Below the pieces are notes generated by a model. The model searched no databases, had not been told where the DNA came from, and worked only from the letters and a program-made list of their open reading frames with translations. From an uncultured Muribaculaceae bacterium (lineage in GTDB: Bacteria > Bacteroidota > Bacteroidia > Bacteroidales > Muribaculaceae): a stretch of DNA of 15,134 nucleotides. A program made the position numbers and the translations under genes. Positions 7,570 to 15,094 of the stretch are shown piece by piece (position 1 is the first letter of the stretch; every line of letters starts with the position of its first letter). The DNA is taken from the NCBI GenBank assembly GCA_910578365.1, contig CAJTRC010000061.1:1-15134 (forward strand). The letters run 5' to 3'.

Positions 7570-8573
7570 ATTTTCGGGGAATAAACTATGTTAAGAACTG
7601 TTTTGCCTACGTCGCCCAGCGTGTGTACGTCGATATTTGTCATATCGTCCTGCATTGTATGCCAGTAAGGCGGGAAGCCGTTGGTCAATTGGTTGTCGCA
7701 CTCGATTATGTCGACAGCGGGTATGCCGGCTTCGTTCAGGAAAGTATGGTCGTCGACCACTCCGGCGGTTACACGGTTGGGGAAGCGTTTCGAGAGTCCG
7801 AGGGCGGCGGCCTCATTCCATATTTTGTCGGTATATTCCTTTGCCTGTGTGTGCGAGGTAAATTCTCGTGCGAAGTGAGCGTCGCGTCCGCCCACCATGT
7901 CGAGCACTATTGCATAGCGCGGCAACAGGCCGTCGGGGTATGGCATATTGTCGAGGAAATACTTGGTGCCGAGGCACCAGCTGTCGCCGTCGTCGTTGAA
8001 TCCGCCGCTGCGGCCATAGTCTTCAGCGTCCACAAGCAGAATGTCGATGCCGTACGACGGCTTCTTCATTGCCAGATTCCGGGCTATTTCGAGCAGAACG
8101 GCAGTGCCGCTGCCTCCGTCGTTTGCGCCGGGCAGGGGGGTGTTATGCTTCGTCAGGTCCGGATCGTTATCGGCCCATGGGCGGGTGTCCCAGTGGGCCA
8201 GCAGAAGCAGACGGTTCGGGTTGGTGCGGTTATAGCTGGCCATGATGTTTATGATGGGCAGGCGTTCGCCGGTGTATGCTCTTACCTCACCTTTCTGCAC
8301 TATAATGGTGTCTGGGTTGAAACTGCGCAGTTTGTGTTCGAGCCAGGCCGCGCAGACTTTATGACCGCTTGAACCGGGCACTCTGGGCCCGCATTCCAGC
8401 TGGCGTTCTACATAGTGATAGGCACTGTCGGCATTGAAGTTGCCCAGCACCTCTTTTTTTGCAGTCTGTTTATTGGCTACCTTTTGCTCCTGTGAGTTTT
8501 TCGAGCCGCATGCGGTTGAAATTACGGTCAGCAACAGGCTGATTAAAAGGAATAATGACGGGTTCATAGACAT
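7566..8573 (-). CDS. Glutaminyl-peptide cyclotransferase-like M28-fold lipoprotein
   Basis: Zinc enzyme of the M28 fold, 335 residues. It most resembles animal-type bacterial glutaminyl cyclases such as the Porphyromonas enzyme, which convert N-terminal Gln to pyroglutamate on exported proteins. Visible features are the lipoprotein signal MSMNPSLFLL...ISTAC with lipidated Cys22 (lipobox -3 is Ser, slightly atypical), CGPRVPGSSGHK (61-72), LLAHWDTRPWADNDP (125-138) and LPGANDGGSGTA (147-158) with zinc ligand Asp152. VDAEDYG follows with Glu184/Asp185 as catalytic acid and ligand, and YWHTMQDD with His305. The WHT block and DAED argue for a cyclase rather than an aminopeptidase, by memory of the family. 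Its likely site is the periplasmic or outer-membrane leaflet. It is upstream of and coupled to sufE. A true M28 aminopeptidase remains possible. Confidence 0.85.
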   Translation of the reverse strand: MSMNPSLFLLISLLLTVISTACGSKNSQEQKVANKQTAKKEVLGNFNADSAYHYVERQLECGPRVPGSSGHKVCAAWLEHKLRSFNPDTIIVQKGEVRAYTGERLPIINIMASYNRTNPNRLLLLAHWDTRPWADNDPDLTKHNTPLPGANDGGSGTAVLLEIARNLAMKKPSYGIDILLVDAEDYGRSGGFNDDGDSWCLGTKYFLDNMPYPDGLLPRYAIVLDMVGGRDAHFAREFTSHTQAKEYTDKIWNEAAALGLSKRFPNRVTAGVVDDHTFLNEAGIPAVDIIECDNQLTNGFPPYWHTMQDDMTNIDVHTLGDVGKTVLNIVYSPKI

Positions 8574-8599
8574 AAAAGCCCCCTTTTAGGAACTTGTGG

Positions 8600-8607
8600 C
8601 AAAGTTA
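8600..8607 (-). promoter_or_regulatory. -7 box for the glutaminyl cyclase-sufE operon
   Basis: On the minus strand TAACTTTG is a full TAnnTTTG match, 26 bases before the start codon at 8573. I see no clear TTTG at the -33 position, so the promoter is supported by one box only. Confidence 0.5.
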
Positions 8608-8717
8608 CGAAATTGCTACAGAATTATTACAGCTTGAAGTGTTTAATTGTGTTAAAACTTTAGTCGACTGCGCAGGAAGCACGACAGACAGCGGATACGT
8701 GTTAATATTTGTTATTT

Positions 8718-8746
8718 TATAGTACTTGGTATTGCATAGTACTATA
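8718..8746. promoter_or_regulatory. Inverted AGTACT repeat, likely PadR operator
   Basis: TATAGTACT (8718-8726) and AGTACTATA (8738-8746) are exact inverted copies with an 11-base spacer. The second lies in a 10-base perfect palindrome ATAGTACTAT (8736-8745). The repeat spans the -33 position of the padR promoter, so a bound dimer would block transcription. Autoregulation through such a site is common for PadR proteins. Binding here is inferred from position and symmetry. Confidence 0.65.
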
Positions 8747-8762
8747 AAACTGCATAACTTTG
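8731..8762 (+). promoter_or_regulatory. Promoter of the padR-pspC operon
   Basis: ATTG (8731-8734, one mismatch to TTTG), a 20-base spacer, then TAACTTTG (8755-8762), a full -7 match. Transcription would begin near 8769, giving a leader of about 43 bases. The AGTACT repeat overlaps it. Confidence 0.7.
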
Positions 8763-8811
8763 CGCTACCGATAATCTACAATCACTTTTTTATAAATTCA
8801 GAAACAAGGCA

Positions 8812-9135
8812 ATGAACATCGAAAATCTCAAATCCCAGATGCGCAAGGGCATGCTTGAGTTCTGTGTGCTGTTGCTGCTGCGGCATGGCGATGCCTACGC
8901 CTCTGAAATCATATCGCGCCTCAAGGAGGCCCACATGATAGTGATGGAGGGCACACTGTATCCGCTGCTGACAAGGCTGAAGAACGACGGTCTGCTCACA
9001 TACCGCTGGGAAGAATCGCCCTCGGGGCCGCCGCGGAAGTATTACTCGCTCACACCTGTGGGCAGCGAATTCCTTCAGCAGCTGCGACTCTCGTGGCAGG
9101 AAATCAACAACTCTGTTAACCATCTTGACCAATAA
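8812..9135 (+). CDS. PadR-family transcriptional regulator
   Basis: 107-residue winged helix-turn-helix DNA-binding protein. MRKGMLEFCVLLLLRHGDAYASEIISRLKEA (from residue 10) is the typical PadR N-terminal helix pair. EGTLYPLLTRLKNDGLLTYRWEESPSGPPRKYYSLTPVG covers the recognition helix and the wing. The length matches the minimal PadR type without a long C-terminal effector domain. It is first in a two-gene unit, nine bases ahead of the PspC protein gene, and has an inverted repeat over its promoter. PadR-PspC pairing recurs in Bacteroidota; a role as repressor of the downstream membrane protein is inference. The inducer is unknown. Confidence 0.92.
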   Translation: MNIENLKSQMRKGMLEFCVLLLLRHGDAYASEIISRLKEAHMIVMEGTLYPLLTRLKNDGLLTYRWEESPSGPPRKYYSLTPVGSEFLQQLRLSWQEINNSVNHLDQ

Positions 9136-9144
9136 ATACCAAAA

Positions 9145-10188
9145 ATGAAAAAGTCATTTCCCGTAAACATCAACGGACGCATATATAATATTGACGAAGA
9201 CGCATACGCGCTCCTGAGCAATTATCTCGACCAGCTCCACGCCACCTTCCCCGGCGAGGAGGGCAACGAGATTGTGAGCGATATCGAGGCTCGTGTAGCC
9301 GAGTTGTTCGAGGAGCGGCTGAGCGCAGGCTCGCAGGTAATAGACATCGACGATGTGAACCGCGTGATTGCCATCATGGGGCGTCCCGAGGACCTTGGCG
9401 ACGCTCCGGCCGAAGAGCAGAGTGCCGAATCATCCGCCCAGGAAAGTGCGCACAGCACTCCGCCGCCTTTTGTGCAGGAAGAACACCCGCGCCACAAACT
9501 CTACCGCGATATCGACAACAAGATGATGGGCGGTGTACTTAGCGGCGTGGCCACCTATTTCGACTGCGACCCCAATCTGGTGCGTGTGCTGATGATAATC
9601 CTTACCGTATGCACTGCATTTTGGCCGTGTTTCATAGGCTACCTTATAGCGTGGGCGGTGATTCCGCCTGCCGATACACCACGCCGCCGGCTGGAACTGC
9701 GCGGCGAAGCCGTAAGCGTTGAGGCCGTGGGCCGCGGCGTGCTGTCGAGCGACGCCCCCGTGCAGCACCGTAGCGGCAGCGGCTTCGCCGGAGTTCTCAA
9801 CGCCATTGCCAAACTTGTAATGGGTTTTGTGGGCCTGGTGTCGGGTGCGGTAGGCATAGCCATGACAATAGGTATATTATGTATTGTCGGGGTTATGATA
9901 GCTTTGCCCTTCAGCGCCGAAATCAGTGCGGAAATGGTACACCTGTTTCCCAATGGTCGCATTATTCTGGTACTTGCCTGCGGCCTGCTGAGTTGCCTGC
10001 TGGTGCTGCTGCCGTGTATAGCCTTGCTGTGGCTGGCCCTCTATGTGGTGTTTGGCGTAAAAGGCTGCAGCACGGGCGCTGTAGTCGGAGCCTGTGTAAC
10101 AGAGATACTGATATTCGTGGCCGTGATAGTCCTCAGCATCATAGTCGGTTCCGGCACCCTCGGTTGCTGGTGGTGGCACTATGTATGA
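9145..10188 (+). CDS. PspC-domain multi-pass membrane protein
   Basis: 347 residues. Residues 1-85 are a soluble acidic region (NINGRIYNIDEDAYALLSNY, then SDIEARVAELFEERL and VNRVIAIMGRPEDLG) seen at the N terminus of Bacteroidota PspC proteins. 86-115 is a low-complexity Ser/Glu/Pro linker. The PspC domain spans about 118-176 (HKLYRDIDNKMMGGVLSGVA, then the first membrane helix ending IAWAVIPP). Further membrane segments lie at about 223-254, 272-304 and 310-336, and the protein ends in an unusual GCWWWHYV. PspC in enterobacteria senses envelope stress as part of the phage-shock response. No pspA or pspF is present here, so the function in this organism is inferred from the domain only. Probably controlled by PadR encoded directly upstream. 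Confidence 0.88.
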   Translation: MKKSFPVNINGRIYNIDEDAYALLSNYLDQLHATFPGEEGNEIVSDIEARVAELFEERLSAGSQVIDIDDVNRVIAIMGRPEDLGDAPAEEQSAESSAQESAHSTPPPFVQEEHPRHKLYRDIDNKMMGGVLSGVATYFDCDPNLVRVLMIILTVCTAFWPCFIGYLIAWAVIPPADTPRRRLELRGEAVSVEAVGRGVLSSDAPVQHRSGSGFAGVLNAIAKLVMGFVGLVSGAVGIAMTIGILCIVGVMIALPFSAEISAEMVHLFPNGRIILVLACGLLSCLLVLLPCIALLWLALYVVFGVKGCSTGAVVGACVTEILIFVAVIVLSIIVGSGTLGCWWWHYV

Positions 10189-10231
10189 TTTGAACCGACC
10201 GACATAAATGATTTTGAGCTTCCTTTTGTTG

Positions 10232-10260
10232 GCAACCACGGTTTCAGCGGCCGTGGTTGC
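10232..10260. repeat. Hairpin between convergent pspC-type and lipoprotein genes
   Basis: Stem GCAACCACGG (10232-10241) pairs exactly with CCGTGGTTGC (10251-10260) across a 9-base loop. It lies 43 bases after the PspC-gene stop and 51 bases beyond the lipoprotein stop. No T-run flanks it, so a bidirectional terminator is plausible but not proven. Confidence 0.55.
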
Positions 10261-10311
10261 TGTCGTATTGAGGACTTCTGAATGTCGCCATGCCTGAGTT
10301 TGCAGAGTTTG

Positions 10312-12270
10312 TCAACGGCGCTGAGGCAGCAGCTGGCCGGTGTTTGGGTCGTAGGCGCCGAATGGACTGTCGGCCTCTTCTTCCTCCTCAGGGTCTTTCA
10401 GAGGCTGCTCACCGGCTTTCAGCTTGGGCTTGTTCTTTTTGATGGCTTGCGGTTTCTGCATGTCCAGTGGCAGTTCATAGATGTCCCATGCCTGTTCGAT
10501 GTCCCAGTTTTTCTTGAGGTTGAGTTTCTTGGAGAAATAGTAGGTTTCCTCGGGTTGCCTTTGCAGGGCCACATCGCCGGGAGTCCATCGGCCGTCGCCG
10601 TCGCTGTCGATAATCAGGCGCGCATAGTATGTGCCAGGGGCCAGATAGGTGAAAGGAACTTTGTTGCCGCGAGCCTGCATGCGGTACAGGGGCTGGTCGG
10701 TGTTGCCCAGCAGTTCGACTACCACGGAGGTGTCGGCAGGCAGTCCGCTGAGCATGAAAGTGATGCTCGAATAATCTTCCTGCTGCTTGGCTGCGAATTC
10801 GTGCTTGAACGGCTTGTTAGGGTCGCCGTAAATATTGTAGACCGCAGCCGAGTCGATATTCAGGCGGTATTTGCTTCCGGGTTGCCACTTATGGATAATG
10901 CGGCGGTTAAGGACTGGATTCAGCGAGTCGGGCAGCATGCGGAATTCGGCTACAGGCTGCCACAGAGTGTCGACCTGCATCTCGAAGTGTATTGCCGTGG
11001 AGTCGATTGACGCTATCGGCTCTGTAAACTCGAGCAGCAGGTCGCGGTGCAGTTCCTGCTGGTTGCCGCTGAGTGCGGTAATGCCTGTGAAAACGGTGCG
11101 TATGGGGTTTCCGAGCGAGTCGAGTGGCTGGTCGTCGTCTTTTTTCTTTTTTTGGCGCGGTGTGCGGAAGTCAAAGCGCAGGCTGTCGGTAAACTGGCTC
11201 AGCTGCTCGGTGGAGTCTGTCTTCAGGTAAGTGACGGCCAGCCGCAGGGTGTCGGCCTCAATCAGGCGCGGGTCGCTTATCCAGTAAGTGAGCGAGTCGA
11301 GGCCGGGGTTGGCCTGCAAGACAGTAAATTCGCTGAAATCGCGTCCGGCAAACTCACCGTTGGTAATGGTGACCACGGGCAGTGAATCGGCCTTCGCTCC
11401 GAATACCATGTTGGCTTTGCGGCGTTCGGGACGACCGTAGTCTTTGAGGTATTGCGGAGTATAGTCCTCCTTGTACAGCGACAGCAGCACGTCGTTGGGC
11501 AGATATCGCAGGCCCCGGCGCATGGCAGTGGAGTCGCCGCCCTGGCTGGAGCGCAGAGTGTCGGTCAGCTCAAACTGTTCGACCACAGGCTCCACCGTCA
11601 CGTCGTAGAATGCCATAGCTTCGGAGCGGTCCCAGCGGTTGTCGCGGTTTACATCGTCGATGGCAAAGACGTGGTATCGGCCTGCGGGCAGATTGCGTAT
11701 GGTAAACTGTCCCAGCTGGTTGGTGCGGGCAATGCGGTCGAGGGGCAGTTTGGTCAGCGCTGAGTCGCTGAGGTTGGAATGCACGCCCACCAGCATGCCC
11801 TGTGCCGGTTCGAGATTATCGGCACCGAGTACCATGCCGCTGATGCGCAGGGTGTCGATTGTAGGGCCGGTAGAGAAGTCGATGGCGAAGCCGTCGAGGA
11901 TGTTGCCTTCGTTAAGGTCTTTGATGGCGTCGGCAAAGTCTACGGTGTATGTGGTGCTGTCGCGGAGGGTATCGCGGAATTCAACGGTCAGACGTCGTCC
12001 GTTGGCGCTCACCGCGGGTGGCTGGCTCATGGCCGGGCTGACTACAACCTTGTTGAAGGCGTCGTCAATCTGGATATTCTCGTCGAAGTTCACTATCAGA
12101 CGCTTGCCGTTGAAGTTAAGCTGCCCTGCGGGCGGATTCGACGACAGCGGCACCGGCGGTTCCACATCGCGGGCACCGCCTTCGGGCCTGCCCATGCTGG
12201 CGCATGAGCCGATGATTATGGCACCTGTGATGGCGCCGACGAGATTATATGTCTTCCAGATATGCTTCAT
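10312..12270 (-). CDS. Ig-like (Big_5) domain lipoprotein of unknown function
   Basis: Conserved Bacteroidota lipoprotein, 652 residues. The signal peptide is MKHIWKTYNL...IIIGSC with lipidated Cys23. Residues about 37-136 form an Ig-like SbsA-type domain (VEPPVPLSSNPPAGQLNFNG, IVNFDENIQIDDAFNKVVVS, TTYTVDFADAIKDLNEGN). About 140-235 look like a carboxypeptidase-regulatory or prealbumin-like beta domain (GQFTIRNLPAGRYHVFAIDD, VNRDNRWDRSE). A similar DSDGDGRWTPGD motif recurs near residue 570. The tail is Lys/Glu-rich (DPEEEEEADSPFG) and ends TGQLLPQRR. The start at 12268-12270 is chosen for the lipoprotein signal; the in-frame ATG 93 bases upstream adds a His/Cys-rich stretch lying inside truA. 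The start overlaps the end of truA by 26 bases, indicating one transcript with speA-truA. Likely anchored in the outer membrane; the role is unknown. Confidence 0.85.
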   Translation of the reverse strand: MKHIWKTYNLVGAITGAIIIGSCASMGRPEGGARDVEPPVPLSSNPPAGQLNFNGKRLIVNFDENIQIDDAFNKVVVSPAMSQPPAVSANGRRLTVEFRDTLRDSTTYTVDFADAIKDLNEGNILDGFAIDFSTGPTIDTLRISGMVLGADNLEPAQGMLVGVHSNLSDSALTKLPLDRIARTNQLGQFTIRNLPAGRYHVFAIDDVNRDNRWDRSEAMAFYDVTVEPVVEQFELTDTLRSSQGGDSTAMRRGLRYLPNDVLLSLYKEDYTPQYLKDYGRPERRKANMVFGAKADSLPVVTITNGEFAGRDFSEFTVLQANPGLDSLTYWISDPRLIEADTLRLAVTYLKTDSTEQLSQFTDSLRFDFRTPRQKKKKDDDQPLDSLGNPIRTVFTGITALSGNQQELHRDLLLEFTEPIASIDSTAIHFEMQVDTLWQPVAEFRMLPDSLNPVLNRRIIHKWQPGSKYRLNIDSAAVYNIYGDPNKPFKHEFAAKQQEDYSSITFMLSGLPADTSVVVELLGNTDQPLYRMQARGNKVPFTYLAPGTYYARLIIDSDGDGRWTPGDVALQRQPEETYYFSKKLNLKKNWDIEQAWDIYELPLDMQKPQAIKKNKPKLKAGEQPLKDPEEEEEADSPFGAYDPNTGQLLPQRR

Positions 12271-13018
12271 CAGGAACGGTGTAGTATGGGTATGTAATTC
12301 GCGAAAGAAACAGTGCGTGTGCCGGCATCGAGGTGCCTGCGGCACAGCGGTCGCGGCGGGCAATGATTTCCGGCAAGTCGTCGGGGGCGAGTTTGCCGCG
12401 CCCTACATCGGCCAGGGTGCCGGCTATGGCTCTGACCATATTGCGCAGAAAGCGGTCGGCCACAACAACCAGACGCCAGCGTCCGGGCGCGACTTCCTCC
12501 CATTCCACGCGCCTGAGGTCGCAGATGTGGGTCTTCACATCGGTGTGCGTCTTGGCAAATGAACTGAAGTCGCGGGTGCCGAGCATCAGTACTCCGGCGC
12601 GGTTCATGGCATCGAAGTCGAGGGCCGGGGGCGCCTGCCACGACAGGGGCCAGACGAATGCGCTTTTGCGGGTGTTGGCGTAATAGTGGTATCGCCGTTC
12701 GGTGGCATCGAAGCGGGCGTGTGCGTCGGCATGAACGGGGGTGAACGAGCGTACGGCTATATCGCGGCCCACCATGCTGTTGAGGCTGTGCAGAAAGCGG
12801 CTGTCAGGCTCAAGTCCGTCAGGGAGGTCGACGTGAGCAATCATCATCGAGGCATTGACTCCGGCGTCGGTGCGCCCGGCGCCTGTCACCGCCACCGGGC
12901 GGCGTGCCAGACGCGAGAGTGCCTCTTCGAGCACGCTCTGCACCGTAATTTCTCCCGGCTGGATCTGCCAGCCGTGAAAGGGCGCTCCACGGTATGCCAA
13001 GTCAATGAACCAGCGCAT
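12245..13018 (-). CDS. truA: tRNA pseudouridine(38-40) synthase TruA
   Basis: Isomerises uridines 38-40 in the anticodon stem-loop of tRNAs to pseudouridine. 257 residues, normal for the family. RWFIDLAYRGAPFHGWQIQP at the N terminus and TGAGRTDAGVNA with catalytic Asp51 are decisive. FDATERRYHYYANTR (about 103-117), RDFSSFAKTHTDVKTHICDL and ADRFLRNMVRAIAGTLADVG are the other conserved blocks. The ATG shares one base with the speA stop (TGATG), so translation is likely coupled. The 3' end overlaps the next gene by 26 bases. Nothing unusual in the active site. Confidence 0.97.
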   Translation of the reverse strand: MRWFIDLAYRGAPFHGWQIQPGEITVQSVLEEALSRLARRPVAVTGAGRTDAGVNASMMIAHVDLPDGLEPDSRFLHSLNSMVGRDIAVRSFTPVHADAHARFDATERRYHYYANTRKSAFVWPLSWQAPPALDFDAMNRAGVLMLGTRDFSSFAKTHTDVKTHICDLRRVEWEEVAPGRWRLVVVADRFLRNMVRAIAGTLADVGRGKLAPDDLPEIIARRDRCAAGTSMPAHALFLSRITYPYYTVPDEAYLEDI

Positions 13019-14916
13019 CAGTCTTTCTCCAGATAGGTATATCCGTAAAGTCCCGAGCGGTATGTGCTGAGGAAGTCGCGGCCTTCCTCAGGGGTAATCG
13101 CTCCGGCTTTCATGCACGATGTAACCCATGTTTCGACATTGCGTACCAGCTTTTTGGGCGAGTACTGCACATAGTCGAGCACTTCGGCCACTGTTTCGCC
13201 GTCGATAATCTGGTCGATTTCGTAGCGGTCTTTATACACGCTTATATGCACTGCATTGGTGTCGCCGAAAAGGTTGTGCATGTCGCCCAGGATTTCCTGA
13301 TACGCGCCCACCAGGAACACGCCTATATAGTATGGCTCGCCCTGTTTGATGTTGTGAACCGGCAATGCCGACGAAAGAGCGCCTTGGCTGATGAAGTTGG
13401 CGATTTTGCCGTCGGAGTCGCAGGTCATGTCCTGCAGAGTGCAGGTGCGTCCGGGCTTCTCGTCGAGGTGGCTTATCGGAATTATGGGAAACACCTGATC
13501 GATGGCCCAGCTGTCGGGCAGCGACTGGAAGAGCGAGAAGTTGCAGAAGTACTTGTCGGGAATCATCTGAGCTATTTTGCGCAGTTCCTCGGGGGCGTGT
13601 TTCATGCCGGCGGCCATTTCGCCCACTTCGCGCGCTATGCTCCAGAATAGTTTTTCAATCTGGGCTCGTGTGCGCAGGTCGAGCATGCCAAGGCTGAACA
13701 GGTCGAGGGCTTCCTCGCGGATTTGCAGGGCGTCGTGCCAGCTTTCAAAGAGGCGGGGATGGTTGAGTTTATCCCAGATATCGTAGAGTTCGCGAGCCAG
13801 TTCATGTGAGTCGTCACTGATTTCCTCGCTATCCTTCCACTGAGGCAGCTGGGTGGTTTCGAGTACTTCGAATATCAGTACCGAGTGGTGGGCGGTGAGC
13901 GAGCGTCCGCTCTCGGTAATGATGTTTGGCTGGCGCAGGTTGTTCTTTGTGCAGACATCGACCAGAGCCGATATGGCGTCGTTGGCGTACTCCTGTATGG
14001 AATAGTTCATGGAACTTTCGCTCGACGAGCTGCGGGTGCCGTCGTAGTCCACACCCAGGCCGCCGCCAATATCCACAAACTCGATTTCGTAGCCTAATTT
14101 ACTCAACTGCACGTAGAACTGGGTAGCCTCGCGGAGAGCGTTCTTGATACGGCGAATCTTGGTAATCTGGCTGCCGATGTGAAAGTGTATCAGCTTCAGG
14201 CAGTGCTTCATGCCCCAGCGTTCGAGCAGGTCGAGCGCTTCGAGAAGTTCCGAAGAATTTAGGCCGAATTTGCTTTGGTCGCCGCCGCTTTCGGCCCATT
14301 TGCCGCTGCCGCTGCTGCTGAGTTTTATGCGAATGCCTATGTTCGGCTCTATTTTAAGGCGTTTGGATATTTCGGCGATAAGCCGGAGTTCGTTGAGTTT
14401 CTCCACCACCAGATATATGCGGCGTCCCATCTTCTGGGCCAGCAGGGCCAGTTCGATGTAGTTGGCGTCTTTGTAACCGTTGCAGATAATGAGAGAGTTC
14501 TGCGAAATGTTAGTGGCGAGTACGGCATGGAGTTCGGGTTTGCTGCCGGCCTCCAGGCCAATATTGAATTTCTTGCCGTAGCTTACAATTTCCTCCACTA
14601 CCTGGCGCATCTGGTTTACCTTAATAGGGTAAATCATGTAGTTTTGAGCCTGATAGTTATACTGTTCGGAAGCGATGTGAAAGCAGTTGCTGATTTTCTC
14701 GATGCGGTTGTCGAGAATATCGGGAAAGCGCAGCAGCACCGGAGCCACGATATCGCGCACCTGCAGCTCGTCCATCACATCTTTGAGGTCAACGCTGGCG
14801 AAACCCTGGCGGGGAGTCACCACTACATGACCTTTATCGTTGATAGAAAAATAATTACGGCCCCAGCCGTTGATGTTGTACAGCTCGGCGCTGTCTTCAA
14901 TTTTCCATCTTCTCAT
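13018..14916 (-). CDS. speA: Biosynthetic arginine decarboxylase
   Basis: PLP enzyme that converts arginine to agmatine and CO2 (EC 4.1.1.19), the first step to putrescine and spermidine in Bacteroidota. 632 residues, the usual length. MIYPIKVNQMRQVVE contains the PLP-binding Lys99. LIHFHIGSQI, FVDIGGGLGVDYDG (glycine loop for the PLP phosphate) and ITESGRSLTAHHS are the alanine-racemase-like barrel motifs. MTCDSDGKI carries Cys499 and Asp502 of the C-terminal beta domain, which completes the dimer active site. The start ATG (14914-14916) leads into WKIEDSAELYNINGWG, the normal N terminus. First gene of an overlapping trio with truA and the lipoprotein gene. Agmatine-processing genes are not in the window. 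Confidence 0.96.
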   Translation of the reverse strand: MRRWKIEDSAELYNINGWGRNYFSINDKGHVVVTPRQGFASVDLKDVMDELQVRDIVAPVLLRFPDILDNRIEKISNCFHIASEQYNYQAQNYMIYPIKVNQMRQVVEEIVSYGKKFNIGLEAGSKPELHAVLATNISQNSLIICNGYKDANYIELALLAQKMGRRIYLVVEKLNELRLIAEISKRLKIEPNIGIRIKLSSSGSGKWAESGGDQSKFGLNSSELLEALDLLERWGMKHCLKLIHFHIGSQITKIRRIKNALREATQFYVQLSKLGYEIEFVDIGGGLGVDYDGTRSSSSESSMNYSIQEYANDAISALVDVCTKNNLRQPNIITESGRSLTAHHSVLIFEVLETTQLPQWKDSEEISDDSHELARELYDIWDKLNHPRLFESWHDALQIREEALDLFSLGMLDLRTRAQIEKLFWSIAREVGEMAAGMKHAPEELRKIAQMIPDKYFCNFSLFQSLPDSWAIDQVFPIIPISHLDEKPGRTCTLQDMTCDSDGKIANFISQGALSSALPVHNIKQGEPYYIGVFLVGAYQEILGDMHNLFGDTNAVHISVYKDRYEIDQIIDGETVAEVLDYVQYSPKKLVRNVETWVTSCMKAGAITPEEGRDFLSTYRSGLYGYTYLEKD

Positions 14917-14927
14917 TCTAAAAACAT
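14913..14927 (-). other. Four-codon leader frame overlapping the speA start
   Basis: ATG TTT TTA GAA TGA: its stop overlaps the speA ATG by four bases (ATGA). It directly follows a GC-rich mini-hairpin (GGCGC 14928-14932 with GCGCC 14936-14940). It may feed ribosomes to speA or be chance. Confidence 0.2.
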
Positions 14928-14973
14928 GGCGCCACGCGCCGGCTAATGGTTAGTGCTTGTGTAAAACAAAGTG

Positions 14974-14981
14974 CAAATTTA
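14974..14981 (-). promoter_or_regulatory. -7 box for the speA-truA-lipoprotein operon
   Basis: On the minus strand TAAATTTG is a full match to TAnnTTTG, 57 bases before the speA ATG. No clear TTTG lies 19-21 bases upstream; only a T-rich stretch near 14998-15002 is present. Confidence 0.55.
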
Positions 14982-15022
14982 ATAAAAATACTTGGATAAA
15001 AAGGGTGTGGCGAGGGTATTTC

Positions 15023-15094
15023 TTTTGCTTCGCTCCGCTTGTAGCAGCCGAATTATTATCATTTGCACCGCTGTTTTTTGCTTCGCTTCGCTTG
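15023..15094. repeat. 19-nt direct repeat upstream of speA
   Basis: TTTTGCTTCGCTCCGCTTG (15023-15041) and TTTTGCTTCGCTTCGCTTG (15076-15094) differ at one base, 53 bases apart start to start. Each contains a short CTTCG/CTCCG tandem. The repeat lies just upstream of the speA promoter, and I recognise no element. The remaining bases to 15134 show no gene. Confidence 0.7.

Noticed and set aside
7563..8372. 269-codon open frame on the plus strand
   Set aside because: Antisense to the glutaminyl cyclase gene, which keeps all zinc and catalytic residues; no domain is visible in the opposite frame.
10282..11010. 242-codon open frame on the plus strand
   Set aside because: Antisense to the 3' part of the lipoprotein gene; the start lies in the intergenic spacer and no family is recognisable.
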